DNA of 64,000 bases, from assembly GCA_949752795.1 (NCBI GenBank), contig OX457072.1, positions 930,001 through 994,000 on the forward strand. The letters run 5' to 3'. Numbering within the stretch: the first letter of the stretch is position 1; every line of letters starts with the position of its first letter. The stretch is from Hyperoodon ampullatus. Lineage: Eukaryota; Chordata; Mammalia; Artiodactyla; Ziphiidae. A model generated the notes under the pieces. The model was given only the letters and a program-made list of their open reading frames with translations, had not been told where the DNA came from and made no database searches. Of the stretch, positions 24,906 through 35,536 are shown piece after piece. The position numbers and the translations under genes were made by a program.

Positions 24906-27232
24906 ATAAAAATCCCTCAGGTGCTGGGGTCAGGGCACGGGGTCAGGGAACCAGCCCCGCCGACTGTGACCGAGCATGTGGAGCCTCAGCGAACACTTCG
25001 GGGAACAGGCTTTGTTTCCTGCTGCCGAGGGACCTGTGTAAGGACCGTAGGTCCTGGGTGCTTGGGACGTCAGCGTCCTCAGACCAGTGGTCGGTGCGCC
25101 CTCCTCACCAACACACGCTGGACGCCTGTTACCTGGACGGCAGGTGCCTGTCGGTGCTGAAACCGGTGAATACCAGCCCCTCACAGCCCTGTGTCCACCA
25201 GGCAGCGCCAAATTGGGGGTCAGGGCAGAGGTGGAGTCAGGGATCCCTGCTCACTGTCACTTTCAGTTTTGGTTCTTACTGATGCCTCTAGGGTCGGGGA
25301 TCATATTTGACGCATAGCATCGCGGACGGCTTGACCCTCCGCGGACAGAGGGAAGGTGGGTGAGCCTGGAGGATGGCTCACTGCCAGTGCCGATGTGAGT
25401 CACACTTCGGGGTGTGCCCAGGACGCCCTATCGCTTTGCAGTGTGCTCTGTACCCATAGTACCTGGGATGCGCATGCGTGTTGACTGTCATTGTAGGAAA
25501 ACCCCAGATCAACCTCAGATGCAACGTGGTCTTCAGGGAGCTGGTGGCCGCCTTGCACTGCAGGTGGACGTGGTGGAGGTGACTTCCTCACACGCATCAG
25601 CTCCTGAATGAAGATGTGGCTGGTTCTCCCATTTGGAGTTTGAAGCCTGTAGGGAAGGACCCAAATGGGTTTGGTTTTCTTTAGATCATAGCAATACTCT
25701 GGGTGCTCCGACTTACCGAGGATCCAGACAACTCACTACCCTCTGCAAGCCCTGCCAGGCTGCTTCTAGAACCTTCATACCAGGTGAGAGATTAACTAAC
25801 AGTCACTTACCTGCATGGCGTTGCAGGGGTTACATTTTGTCCTTGGAGAGCCTGTCTTTGGTCGAGTATGGACACACACCAGCAGGAACTTGAACTCTGG
25901 CGGGTTGCAGGTGACGGGGTAATAGGGGCCCTTGGAGTTTCCCGAGAGACTCAGCCAGAAGCAGGTGTGGGGCATGAGTTGGAGTGACCCAGGTGGAGCA
26001 AGGGCGAGGCAGGAAGAGAGTAGACAGCAAGGTCAGAACCAGCTGGTGACCTGGGAGCAAAGGAGGCAGTAGGATGCGGTGGCAGAGGTATGTGCAGTGT
26101 GGAAGGTAAAGTGCAACGGGACGCGGTCTGAGAGGCAGGCCCTCGGGAGGCCGCGTGCGGAGGTTGAAACAGGCGAGGTGAAGACTCCAGAGGAGGGGTG
26201 GTGGCGCTGCTCCCCGGGAGGGCGGGAGGCTGGCAGAGACGGACCGTCCACACGAACGTCTGTCATTCTTGGGGCAGGAGGTCTGGATTCTGGGAACATT
26301 GGGGGAAACGTTAGAGTCCCCCGGGGTCCGCGAGTTTGGTCTGAGAACAGTCTTCACGCATCCGTCACGTCACTGGGGATGGTCACCCTCCAGATGAGGA
26401 CGCTGCCATGAATTACGGGCCCAGCGAAGTCAGCTGGCAGATGAGGGCAAAGCTGAGGAGTGGGCCAGGCAGCGGCTCAGGGCTGACCCCTCTGCAGAGA
26501 CCAGGGAGCTCCACAGGGAGGGGGACCCCGGCGGGAAGGGAGGTGAGGAGGCGTGAGGCCCCGCAGGCCCGCAGGGGTGACAGCTCCAGGGGCCCCTCGT
26601 CCTGGCAAAGTCCTGCCGGGCGGCCTCTCGGGGGCACCAAGTTGCCAGAACACCTTCTAACCGGCCACAACAGTGCCTGTTTCTGAGAGAGTAACACACC
26701 CGCCAAAAAGGGAGGCTGTTCTCAGGACGTGTGACTTTTACCAGGCGATTTCCTATCTTGTGGACCTGCACATTCTCTGCCTTTAAAAGTTAAGATTTTG
26801 TGGCTAGCCGCATGCTGAAAACTTGTGAGTTTGAAGCCCTTGACCTTATAACTTTACCCGGGGCCTGAAGATCAGTGGGATCGTCGCCCTGGCGGAATAA
26901 ATCCTGCAGGGCCCTCCCGCCAGGGGCTCGGTGTTTAAGTTTCATAGGGATGTTAATTTCTTAGCAGATTGTCCTAGGTTGTTCTAGTCCATAGAATAAT
27001 CTTTATTGAACTCAAATCATACTTACTATGTACTTTAATTGGAGTCTATTTACTTTTGCTCCATTTTTGAAGACATATTCCATGTAATAATCTTACACTG
27101 TGAAGGTCAAATAAAGGCACTGAATCAGCTAGTATTCTTCTCTGGGCAAAGACATACGTACTCATCCTAGTGAATTTTCCAGGTACCCAAGTGTCCCTGG
27201 TTTACTGCTTTTTGTCTCTGAGGGACCATTTT

Positions 27233-27626
27233 GTAATAGATTTTTTAAAAAATGATTTATTTATTGATGGCTGCATTGGGTCTTTGTTGCTGCACACGGG
27301 CTTTCTCTAGTTGCAGCGAGCGGGGGCTACTCTTCGTTGAGGTGTGTGGGCTGCTCATTACGGTGGCTTCTCTTGTCGTGGAGCACGGGCTGTAGGTGCG
27401 TGGGCTTCAGTAGTTGTGGCACACGGTCTCAGTAGTTGTGGCTCGCGGGCTCTAGAGTGCAGGCTCAGTAGTTGTGGCACGCGGGCTCTAGAGCGCAGGC
27501 TCAGTAGTTGTGGCGCATGGGCTTAGTTGCTCCGTGGCATGTGGGATCTTCCCAGACCAGAGATAGAACCCGTGTCCCCTGCATCGGCAGGTGGATTCTT
27601 AACCACTGTGCCACCAGGGAAGTCCA
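27233..27626 (-). mobile_element. Long CHR-type SINE
   Basis: The body holds repeated GTAGTTGTGG...GGGCTCTAGAG modules and ends in CCACCAGGGAAGTCC. Target-site duplications with one mismatch (TGAG.GACCATTTT) lie at 27219-27232 and 27627-27640. Three GTAGTTGTGG-type modules make this copy longer than average. Confidence 0.88.
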
Positions 27627-27904
27627 TGAGTGACCATTTTTAGTTTTGTTTGGTGACCACCATGAAAGGTCACTGCTGACACCCCTGAAATGATGGGCAG
27701 AATTAACCACTGACCTCTGCTCCTGATCTCCAGTGACTTGTGGGCCGTCAGGGCTGCCTTGGACCTCAAGGAGATAATTCTGCCCTACTTTATGCTGTTG
27801 GGTACGTACTGGTGTCCCAACGACTTTCTTAGGACTCAGCATCACCCTGGGCACACAAACTCACACAGAAAGAGGTTTTCCAACAACACAGGCCTTGGGA
27901 TTCA

Positions 27905-28080
27905 GTCATCGACTCATTCAGCAAATGTTTATTAAGTGCCAACTCTCTGAAAAGCCAGGAGGACAAGAGTGAATAAGACTGGTGAGATCTGTGTGTTCAC
28001 GGACCTACATTCTTGTAGAATGAAAAAAAACATAAGATAATTAAATAGGAAAGTAGAGAAAAGCAGAGACGGGCTGTGCA
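27905..28080 (+). repeat. Ancient interspersed repeat, same type as at 41.2 kb
   Basis: CATTCAGCAAATGTTTATTAAG and GGACCTACATTC motifs occur in the same order as in the repeat at 41195-41340. Family not certain. Confidence 0.45.
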
Positions 28081-28374
28081 GTGATGTGCGGCGCGCTAAG
28101 CCCTGGCTTCCCTTCGGGGGTGCCGAGGGGGGTTAGTAACCAGTGCAGCTGCAGCCACGAGGTGGCTGGTGGGACACTGCCTTCTAGGTTTTCATCCCTC
28201 TACTTAGCGCTACGTCTCCCATTTTCTCACAGCATAACTGATAGAAATGGTAAATCCTGTCTGAGGATCAAGGCCTTTTGGAGGCAGCAGAGGGCTGGAT
28301 GAGCACGTGCGTCAGGAACAGGGGTCTCTGTCTGCTTTCTGATGTCACATCAGGGAGAGGAGAGCCCTCCCAGA

Positions 28375-28953
28375 GGGCTGAGCGGCCCTTCAACAAAGAA
28401 CCACGAGCCCCCCGCAGGGTGGGTGGGTGGGTGTGAACGTGCGGTGGCTCCTGGGCCCGCCAAGGGGACTCGGGTGGCAGCTGGAGGCTCTGGGGCTTCT
28501 GAGCACGGGGCTGGGATTCTGGGGGAGCTGCGTGCCCAGGGGTGGCCGAGGGTGGACGGGAGGGTGCCGGTGCGAGGGCTGGGCGGGCAGCGCCGGGGGT
28601 CCGCAGAGGCGCCTGCCGAGAGGAGCCCCGGGGCCCCCTCCGCCCGTGCCCCGTCCGGGAGCCGCCGCGGGCGTCACCCCCGCTGCACCCCGGGACCTGC
28701 GGGCGGAGGGCGCTCGGCTGTTCGGCAGCCGCGTGGCTTTCCTGCAGACCCGGGACGTGTCCCGACCGCACCTGCAGGGCTCCCGTCCCGGGGCCGCGGC
28801 ACTGGCTGCGCTGCACCTGCCGTGGGTGCGCCTGCCGCGGGGCCGCATACCTGGCGCTGGGCTGCAGGCCCCGGCCTGCTCTGCATCCTGCTTTGCCCGC
28901 GGTGGCGAGACTCTGCACGGCCAGGATTTCCTACCCGGCACGGCGAGGGGGGG
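28375..28953. repeat. GC-rich duplicated sequence, copy 1
   Basis: This 579-bp, CpG-dense sequence recurs as a direct copy at 33520-34088. It starts at GGGCTGAGCGGCCCTTCAAC and ends at a run of seven G after CACGGCGA. No terminal inverted repeats, A-tail or target-site duplications are visible. Open frames run through it in several frames on both strands, and no protein family is recognised. It holds a GGGTGGGTGGGTGGG motif. Confidence 0.9.
28417..28431 (+). other. G-quadruplex motif, copy 1
   Basis: GGGTGGGTGGGTGGG: four G-triplets with single-nt loops, the classic pattern for a very stable quadruplex. It lies near the start of the GC-rich duplicate. Confidence 0.75.
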
Positions 28954-29771
28954 CTCTCCCTCTGCCTCCCCCCTGCATGGCCCATCGTGACCTCGCCTTC
29001 GTCTTTCTGCTGCTGTCAGCTCCTCTGCTTATCGCGGCTTCTCAAGAGCAAACTGATGATGATGCCCGTTGGCTCTAACTGCTCAGACCCTAGGGGTGGC
29101 CCTGGAGGAGGGGACTCCAACTGTCAGGGAAACAGGGCTTTGCTGAGGCTCTTTGGGGGCAGCTAGTCCTGCTTTCCTACCAGAAGCAACACACAAGCTT
29201 TATGTAAAGTCAAGTGCTGTTTGCTCCTGGACCTTCTGGGCTCTGAGAGACATCTCCAGGGATGGGCTTGCTCAGGGCGACTGGGAGAGGGATGCTGAGA
29301 AGCAAGAACAGCACACACCCGGGGGCAGCGTGCAGGGACGGGAGGGGAGCGGGGACTCCGCTGAGGCTCCGAGGCCACTCCGAGCGCCATCCACCGCCTG
29401 CCTCATGGACCGGGATTTGACTGCAGGGTTTTCCATCGTCCTGCTTCTGTGATGTGCCACCAGTGACAGGGCAGCGGGAAGGCTTTCTGCTGATGACAGA
29501 GCACCGGCCACTAGCTCTTCCGACCACAGCAGTGGCCGACGTGCACAGAGTGTTCGCCGGCGGCGGGAGTTTAACATCGCGTTTCCTGGTTGGAATTTTT
29601 CATGTAGGCGTTTGTACGTCCTTCGTGCTCGGTGGATTTGTTGGGGCTGCAGGGCGCTGGACCCCGCGGTGGGGGCGGGGGGCGGGAGCCGGGGCGGAGC
29701 TGTGGAGGAAGTGTCCTATTTCACCCCTTTCTCCAAACGTCCTCTTGCTGGGAACCCCTCCCACCGGGACC

Positions 29772-29835
29772 CTGTGTGTGTACGTGTGTGTGTTTGCGTG
29801 TGTGCGTGCTGTATGTGTGCGCACGCGTGTGGCTG
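29772..29835 (+). repeat. Imperfect GT microsatellite
   Basis: GTGTGTGTACGTGTGTGTG with TGCG variants, an alternating purine-pyrimidine tract. It sits between the two GC-rich duplicate copies. Confidence 0.75.
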
Positions 29836-30246
29836 GGCCATGTGGTGGGGGCCATGCAGGCCGACGAGGCCGGAGGGGGTGAAGGCTGACACCATGATGT
29901 GTGTCTTGGGGGAGGAGCATTTTCTTGCGGTATTAAATCTCGGCCGGAGGACACAGCAAGCGCAGGGCCCTGTTGCTGGGCTCCCAGGGGAGGTCGGGAC
30001 AGTGTGGGGACGTGCAGACACACGAGGGGCTTCTGGGGCGTCTGTGGAGGCCCCCGGCATCTCTGTGCTCATCTGTGGGTGAGTGGCCACTGGGCCACCT
30101 CGTCCATGTGGCACTCTATTGGGGTGAAACCTCCCAGTGTCGGGTTTACTGGCAGCCCCTCGAGGGCATAGCAGCTCCACCCTCCCCCGTCATAAGCCCC
30201 CATCCCCCCACCTTCCAGTCTATCAGGACCATCCTCTTCGCTGTGT

Positions 30247-30575
30247 CTTTATTTTTGGCTGCGTTGGGTCTTTGTTGCTGTGCACGGGCTTTCTCTAGTT
30301 GCAGTGAGCGGGGGCTACTCTTTGTTGCAGTGAGTGGGCTTCTCATTAAGGTGGCCTCTCTTGTTGCGGAGCACAGGCTCTAGGCTTACAGGCTTTAGTA
30401 GTTGTGGCTCGCGGGTTCAGTAGTTGTGGCTCATGGGCTCTAGAGTGCAGGCTCAGTCGTTGTGGCGCATGGGCTTAGTTGCTCCGCGGCACGTTGGATC
30501 TTCTTGGACCAGGGCTCAAACCCGTGTCCCCCGCATTGGCAGGAGGATTCTTAACCACTGTGCAGGGAAGTCCCC
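30247..30575 (-). mobile_element. CHR-type SINE with shortened head
   Basis: It starts with TTTATTTTTGGCTGCGTTGG and ends with AACCACTGTGCAGGGAAGTCCC. The GCCACCA part of the usual head is deleted. Target-site duplications are not clear. It lies between the two GC-rich duplicate copies. Confidence 0.85.
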
Positions 30576-31799
30576 TCACTGTCTTGACAAATAATTTCTG
30601 GCTGCAGTCGATGCCGTTTTGCTTTGTAAAAAATGCCTTTATGTGTGTGTAAAATGAGGTTAACATCTGGATGACTGTCCCCCACCCACATTTTCTTGTT
30701 GCTGTTCTTTTAGGGCCCCTGCAATCAAATCAAACCTCAGTTTTCACTTCTCCAGGCCAAATACGTGATTCCTTTTGCTGCCTGTGGCGTGTTGTGAAAT
30801 CCCCCCGGGGCCCCACTGGTCTCCAGGCGTGAAGCCGAGCGAGCTGCCCACGCCTCGTGCGTCACTGTGGGACCAGCCCGGCGCGTGCAGCTGCGCGTCT
30901 GCATCCTAAGCAGCTTCCTGAGCTGTGGCCGCACCGGGGGCCGTGCAGATGCTGCGCAGCCTCATTCCCCTTGCAGGCAGAGGGGCCGCCTCCCTCAGAC
31001 CGGCATTCGCTGGACCCTGGACGAGCCCCCGGGCCCCGCACATGGCTCCCCCCACGGCCAGGCGCTCTGTCGTGCTCACCTGGGCCACTGCCCGTCACTC
31101 CTGCTGGCGCCGAGGGAGGGGCACGTCTGCCCGAGAGCTCTGTGCCGCCTGCCCTGGGTTACGAGCGCTGTGCCCGGGGTGGGGGGCCTGGACCCCACTG
31201 AGCCCGGCGGCCCCACCCTGCTCCCCGGGGCCTGTGCTCCTTCATGTCCCCCGGGACACGCATGTCCCCACCTGCCTGGCGGCTCCTGCGGTCCCTCCCC
31301 TGTTCTCGTCACTCAGTCCTTCCCTCCTGCCTCCCCTCCCCCATTCACCCTGCCCCCCGTGGGCTCTGGAGGACGGCTGTGCCCCCCGCCCCCGACCTGT
31401 TCACACTTTTCAGGGTTGAGGATTCTTCCAAGCAGAGGAATTCAAGGGACCAGCTCAGGACGACCCTGTTGTTTGTGAGCCTCGCTGCACGGGCTTGGCT
31501 TGTCCATCCTCTCTGAGGTCGGCAGCCCCGGGTCCTCGCGGGGCGGCACCTCCACGCAGGGGTAGAGCCGCTTCTACGGGATGGCCTCGAGGGTGGAGGC
31601 TGAGCCCCAGCCCCCAAGGCTATGTGCCCCGCGCCCTCACCCTCTCCTGGGGGGACATGGAGAAAGGCGGGAGGGGATGACTCTACTCACACCTGGAGGT
31701 GCCACCAGGATGCCAGGTGAGGGCACAGCAGGCGGGACCGAGGGCGAGGGTGCCAGCGTCTGAGGGAGGAGGCCTGCTGGGGGAGTGCAGGTGCATGTG

Positions 31800-31885
31800 C
31801 GTGAACAGGCATGCCTACACACACAGACACACGTGACACGCAGACCACGTACACACAGACACATATGCACACACGCATACGCAAG
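31800..31885 (+). repeat. Imperfect AC microsatellite
   Basis: Repeated ACACACAGACAC-type units over about 85 bp. The minus-strand Cys/Val-rich translation is an artefact of the repeat. Confidence 0.75.
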
Positions 31886-33519
31886 ACCACAGCTCACACT
31901 GGGACCAGAGACAAGCGCTCAGACCCGCTCAGCAGTGACAGGCTCGAAGGTCAACGGCAGGCACGGGAGGCTGTCCCTGGACGTCACCTGTCACGTGTGT
32001 GCTCCTGGGACGTGACAGTGCTGAGGAGGGAGCTTGGGGAAGGAGAGCGTATCACCGTGTCGCTGAGTCACACACGGGGAAGGCATTTTCCCTCCTGTCC
32101 GAGGACGCCACTTCCCCCAACACCGGCTCCTCCAGGCACCCCCCCGAGACGCCCACCCCTGGAGGGGCCCCTGCGAGTGGGTCTGCCTGCTGAGGGTGAC
32201 CGAGGAGCCTCAGCCTCACTGCCCCTCCCGAGAGCCCGGCAGGTCCAAGTCCCTGACACGCAGCCAAAGCACCAAACCTTCCTTCATGGGAAATTTTCTG
32301 TGCGGCTGACTCCAGGGCCGACCTGGACGGAGTGTCTGTCCTGTGCCCGGTGCCCTCCGTGTGCACCCTGTCTTCCCCCTACCTGGGTACCCACGCCCTG
32401 CGGGCGGGCATCCCTGTGGCCCCCACTGTGTGCATGGGGTGAAGTGAGGCCCAGAGGGCCCTGGGGCCCTGGGACCGGGTGCGCAGAGGGGCTCCTGCCC
32501 GGTGCCTGACCAGAAGCGCATCTGCTGACCCTGGGGACGCAGGGGAGCCCCAGGGCTGGCAGGGCGGGGGCTCAGGGCCCCTCCAGGTCACCCGCGCCCC
32601 CCACCCAGGCCCAGGCGCAGGGCTGCACCGCCTGCAGCTCCATGTACTCCGGGAGAAAAACCTCAGATCACAACCTCTGGATCCTGGGGTCCCAGAATCG
32701 TCCCGATTCAGATTTTCTGTGACTACTCACTCCATCTGTACCTGAGGGACGTGACCGCCTGGCATTCCTCCCCCGCAGCAGCAGGTCCCGACATGGCTCG
32801 CTTGGAGCAGCCGCCCCGGGTGGACCGCGGGCACCAGGATCACAGGGGGCGGGTGGGGCCGCCGGGAGACGGTCACCCGATGGGGATGCCGCCCACCACG
32901 CCCGCCCTGCGTGGGTGCCCCTCTGCCCACCTGCCCAGGTGCGACCCGCTGCCGGGAGCTCAGGGGAGGCGTGGCGTCAGAGGAGAGACGCAAGAAGAGC
33001 GTGAGGCCTCCGCGGCCCGCAGGCCGCAGGGCGCGGGGCCTGTGAGGGGCCGGCTCTGCCCAGCCCGCCTGCTGCCCCCTCTGCCCGCCATGCCTGCTCC
33101 TGTCCTGGGCCTCTCCCGACACGGCGGGCACAGGGCTCGGCGGCCCCGAGCTGGGCCACTCGGGTGGTTTGAAGGCCCGGCGGCTCCGGCCGCCTCGTCC
33201 TCACTCGCTGCCTTTGGGTGCTGTCTTCTTTGCGCCCACACCTCCCTTACCAGCCACTCCATCCTGCCGGGGCCCTGGACCCAGCCCTGGAGCAATTCCG
33301 CAGCCTCAGAGCCCCGTGGGATTTTAAACAGTGTAAGGTGCCCTGGCCATGCCCGCACCCCGCCCCTAGCGTCTAGCAGCCTCACCCCGGGGCTGGGAGC
33401 CCCCCTACCAAGCGCTGGGAGCCTGAAGACGTCCCGCGCCTCCATTTCCGCCTCCTGTCCCCAGCTGTACTCGGTAGTTGCTTATTTGCAAAACGGCCTC
33501 TGATTACAGGTCTGGATCG

Positions 33520-34088
33520 GGGCTGAGCGGCCCTTCAACAAAGAACCACGAGTCCCCCCCCGGGGTGGGTGGGTGGGTGTGAACGTGCGGTGGCTCCTGG
33601 GCCTGCCAAGGGGACTCGGGTGGCAGCTGGAGGCTCTGAGGCTTCTGAGCACGGGGCCGGGATGCTGGGGGAGCCGCGTGCCCAGGGTGGACGGGAGGGT
33701 GCCGGTGCGAGGGCTGGGCGGGCAGCGCCGGGGGTCCGCAGAGGTCTCTGCTGAGAGGAGCCCCGGGGCCCCCTCCGCCCGTGCCCCGTCCGGGAGCCGC
33801 CGCGGGCGTCACCCCCGCTGCACCCCGGGACCTGCGGGCGGAGGGCGCTCGGCTGTTCGGCAGCCGCGTGGCTTTCCTGCAGACCCGGGACGTGTCCCGA
33901 CCGCACCTGCAGGGCTCCCGTCCCGGGGCCGCGGCACTGGCTGCGCTGCACCTGCCGTGGGTGCGCCTGCCGCGGGGCCGCATACCTGGCGCTGGGCTGC
34001 AGGCCCCGGCCTGCTCTGCATCCTGCTCTGCCCGCGGTGGCGAGACTCTGCACGGCCAGGATTTCCTACCCGGCACGGCGAGGGGGGG
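33520..34088. repeat. GC-rich duplicated sequence, copy 2
   Basis: A direct copy of 28375-28953, 569 bp long. It lacks about 11 bp (GGTGGCCGAGG region) present in copy 1. About a dozen mismatches fall in the first 240 bp, but only one in the last 333 bp (counterpart of 28893). Flanking sequences differ completely from those of copy 1. It could be a dispersed repeat, a local duplication, or a gene-converted pair. Confidence 0.9.
33563..33577 (+). other. G-quadruplex motif, copy 2
   Basis: The same GGGTGGGTGGGTGGG motif is kept intact in the second copy although the bases just upstream have changed. Confidence 0.75.
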
Positions 34089-34891
34089 ACGTGCCGCCCC
34101 TTAACTCTCCATCTTACCTGTTTTCTTTAAAACAAATTCTCGCTGTGAAAACGGTGCTCCCAGTCCGGGAATGCCCTCCTCCCGCCCCCCGTCCTCCCGG
34201 CCCTCCTCTCCCTCCATCGCCCCCTCCCCACCTCCTTCTTTCCGAGACAACGGCGGCTCCGATTTCCTGGACTCTGTGCTCCCTGCAGGTGGGGCAGTGG
34301 GACTCTTCTCACCTGGCTTGTGGTGTGCAGACACCGGACCTGGGGCACCGTGCACAAATCAGCAGGAGGGTTTTCAGAGTCCTTGGCAAGCAGGAGGTGC
34401 ATCCACTTCCCCGCTGACGACTGACCCTAGTTTCTAGGGCTGCTGTGTTCCTTCCAGAATTTTACGAGTCAAAATCAGCACCAAGTCATATATAGAAATT
34501 CAAGGAGGCAAGAAGCCTGTTCTGCACTTAGTCAAATTTACACTGTCCTGTTTAGGAACATGGCAAGCAGACCCAGGTATGAACTTGGCTGGTTCAAGCT
34601 CACATAACTTGGACGCAAGCTCATGTTTACTCAGTGGGCTCTTAGGCTCTTGTGCTTTCATGCAAACCCTACATCCTGTTAATTCCTCTGTAATATTTCA
34701 GCACCTTAGAGATAGCACAACAAGCACATTGAGCTTTGAGTGTGGTTTGTCAGGAAGAGACGTTAGCCGGACGGTGCTGACTGCTTTGGGGTTAGTGGCA
34801 TCTTGGGGTGAGAGGAAAATTCAAGGGACTCGAATGTTCCTCTTGAAGGGAATAAACTACTGTATGTTTCTGTGAGCCTGTGATGAGGGTG

Positions 34892-34908
34892 GTGTGTGTG
34901 TGTGTGTT
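34892..34908 (+). repeat. Short (GT)n microsatellite
   Basis: About eight GT units in a row. Confidence 0.8.
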
Positions 34909-35153
34909 AACAGGGGGGCAATTTCGTTAAAACAAGACTCCAAGAGTGTCATATTAATGAAAATCATAGTGATGCTTCCATTGGAGTTTTATCCTGGCTT
35001 CATGAGATTCATTTCTCTAAATACATTAGATTATTGAAGGTATTTCTAGAGACATCCTTCATCTACCTTTGGCTCCAACACTTAAGCGAGGCCCCACATT
35101 TGTCCACAGGGAGGGCCCAGAGCTGGGTTCTTCAAGTCAAGGCTGCCTGTATT

Positions 35154-35536
35154 TTTTTTTATATAAATTTATTTATTTATTTGATTTGATTTTTGGCTGT
35201 GTTGGGTCTTTGTTGCTGCACGCGGGCTTTCTCTCCTTGTGGTGAGCAGGGGCTACTCTTTGTTGCGGTGCACAGCCTTCTCATTGAAGTGGCTTCTCTT
35301 GTTGCGGAGCATGGGCTCTAGGCACGCGGGCTTCAGTAGTTGTGGCTCACAGGCTCAGTACTTGTGGCACGCGGGCACAGTAATTGTGGATCGTGGGCTC
35401 TAGAGCGCAGGCTCAGTAGCTGTGGCGCAGGGGCTTAGTTGCTCCGCGGCATGTGGGATCCTCCCGGACCAGGACTAGGACCTGTGTCCCCTGCATTGGC
35501 AGGTGGATTCTTAACCACTGCGCCATCAGGGAAGCC
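35154..35536 (-). mobile_element. CHR-type SINE
   Basis: It has an AT-rich tail at left, the body TTTGTTGCTGCACGCGGGC and related modules, and the head GCCATCAGGGAAGCCC. Imperfect target-site repeats CTGCCTGT.TT lie at 35143-35153 and 35537-35547. Confidence 0.87.

Larger units (their letters stand above)
19215..27218. other. Intergenic, no gene recognised
   Basis: The only features I can support are the GT microsatellite at 23.7 kb and a likely MIR at 24.8 kb. Moderately GC-rich patches at 20.2-20.8, 22.3-22.7 and 25.9-26.6 kb hold short open frames without recognisable motifs. Confidence 0.55.
28954..33519. other. GC-rich spacer between the two duplicate copies
   Basis: About 4.57 kb. It holds one SINE (30247-30575), a GT and an AC microsatellite, and long open frames on both strands (for example 31811-32509 and 32751-33503 plus). 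I see no gag, pol or other retroviral domain, so it does not look like the inside of a provirus. No gene is supported. Confidence 0.6.

Noticed and set aside
28342..29166. Long plus-strand open frame (274 codons) in the GC-rich duplicate, with long frames on the other strand too
   Set aside because: Open in several frames on both strands, Pro/Gly/Arg/Ala-rich, no domain, no splice context; copy 2 has an indel that shifts the frame. Best explained by low stop-codon density at high GC.
32751..33503. Plus-strand open frame of 250 codons, with 161 codons on the other strand
   Set aside because: GC-driven, open on both strands, no domain.
28375..34088. The two GC-rich copies as paired LTRs of a provirus
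   Set aside because: The spacing is plausible, but the ends lack TG...CA, no primer-binding site or polypurine tract is seen, no target-site duplication flanks them, and the inside shows no retroviral domain.
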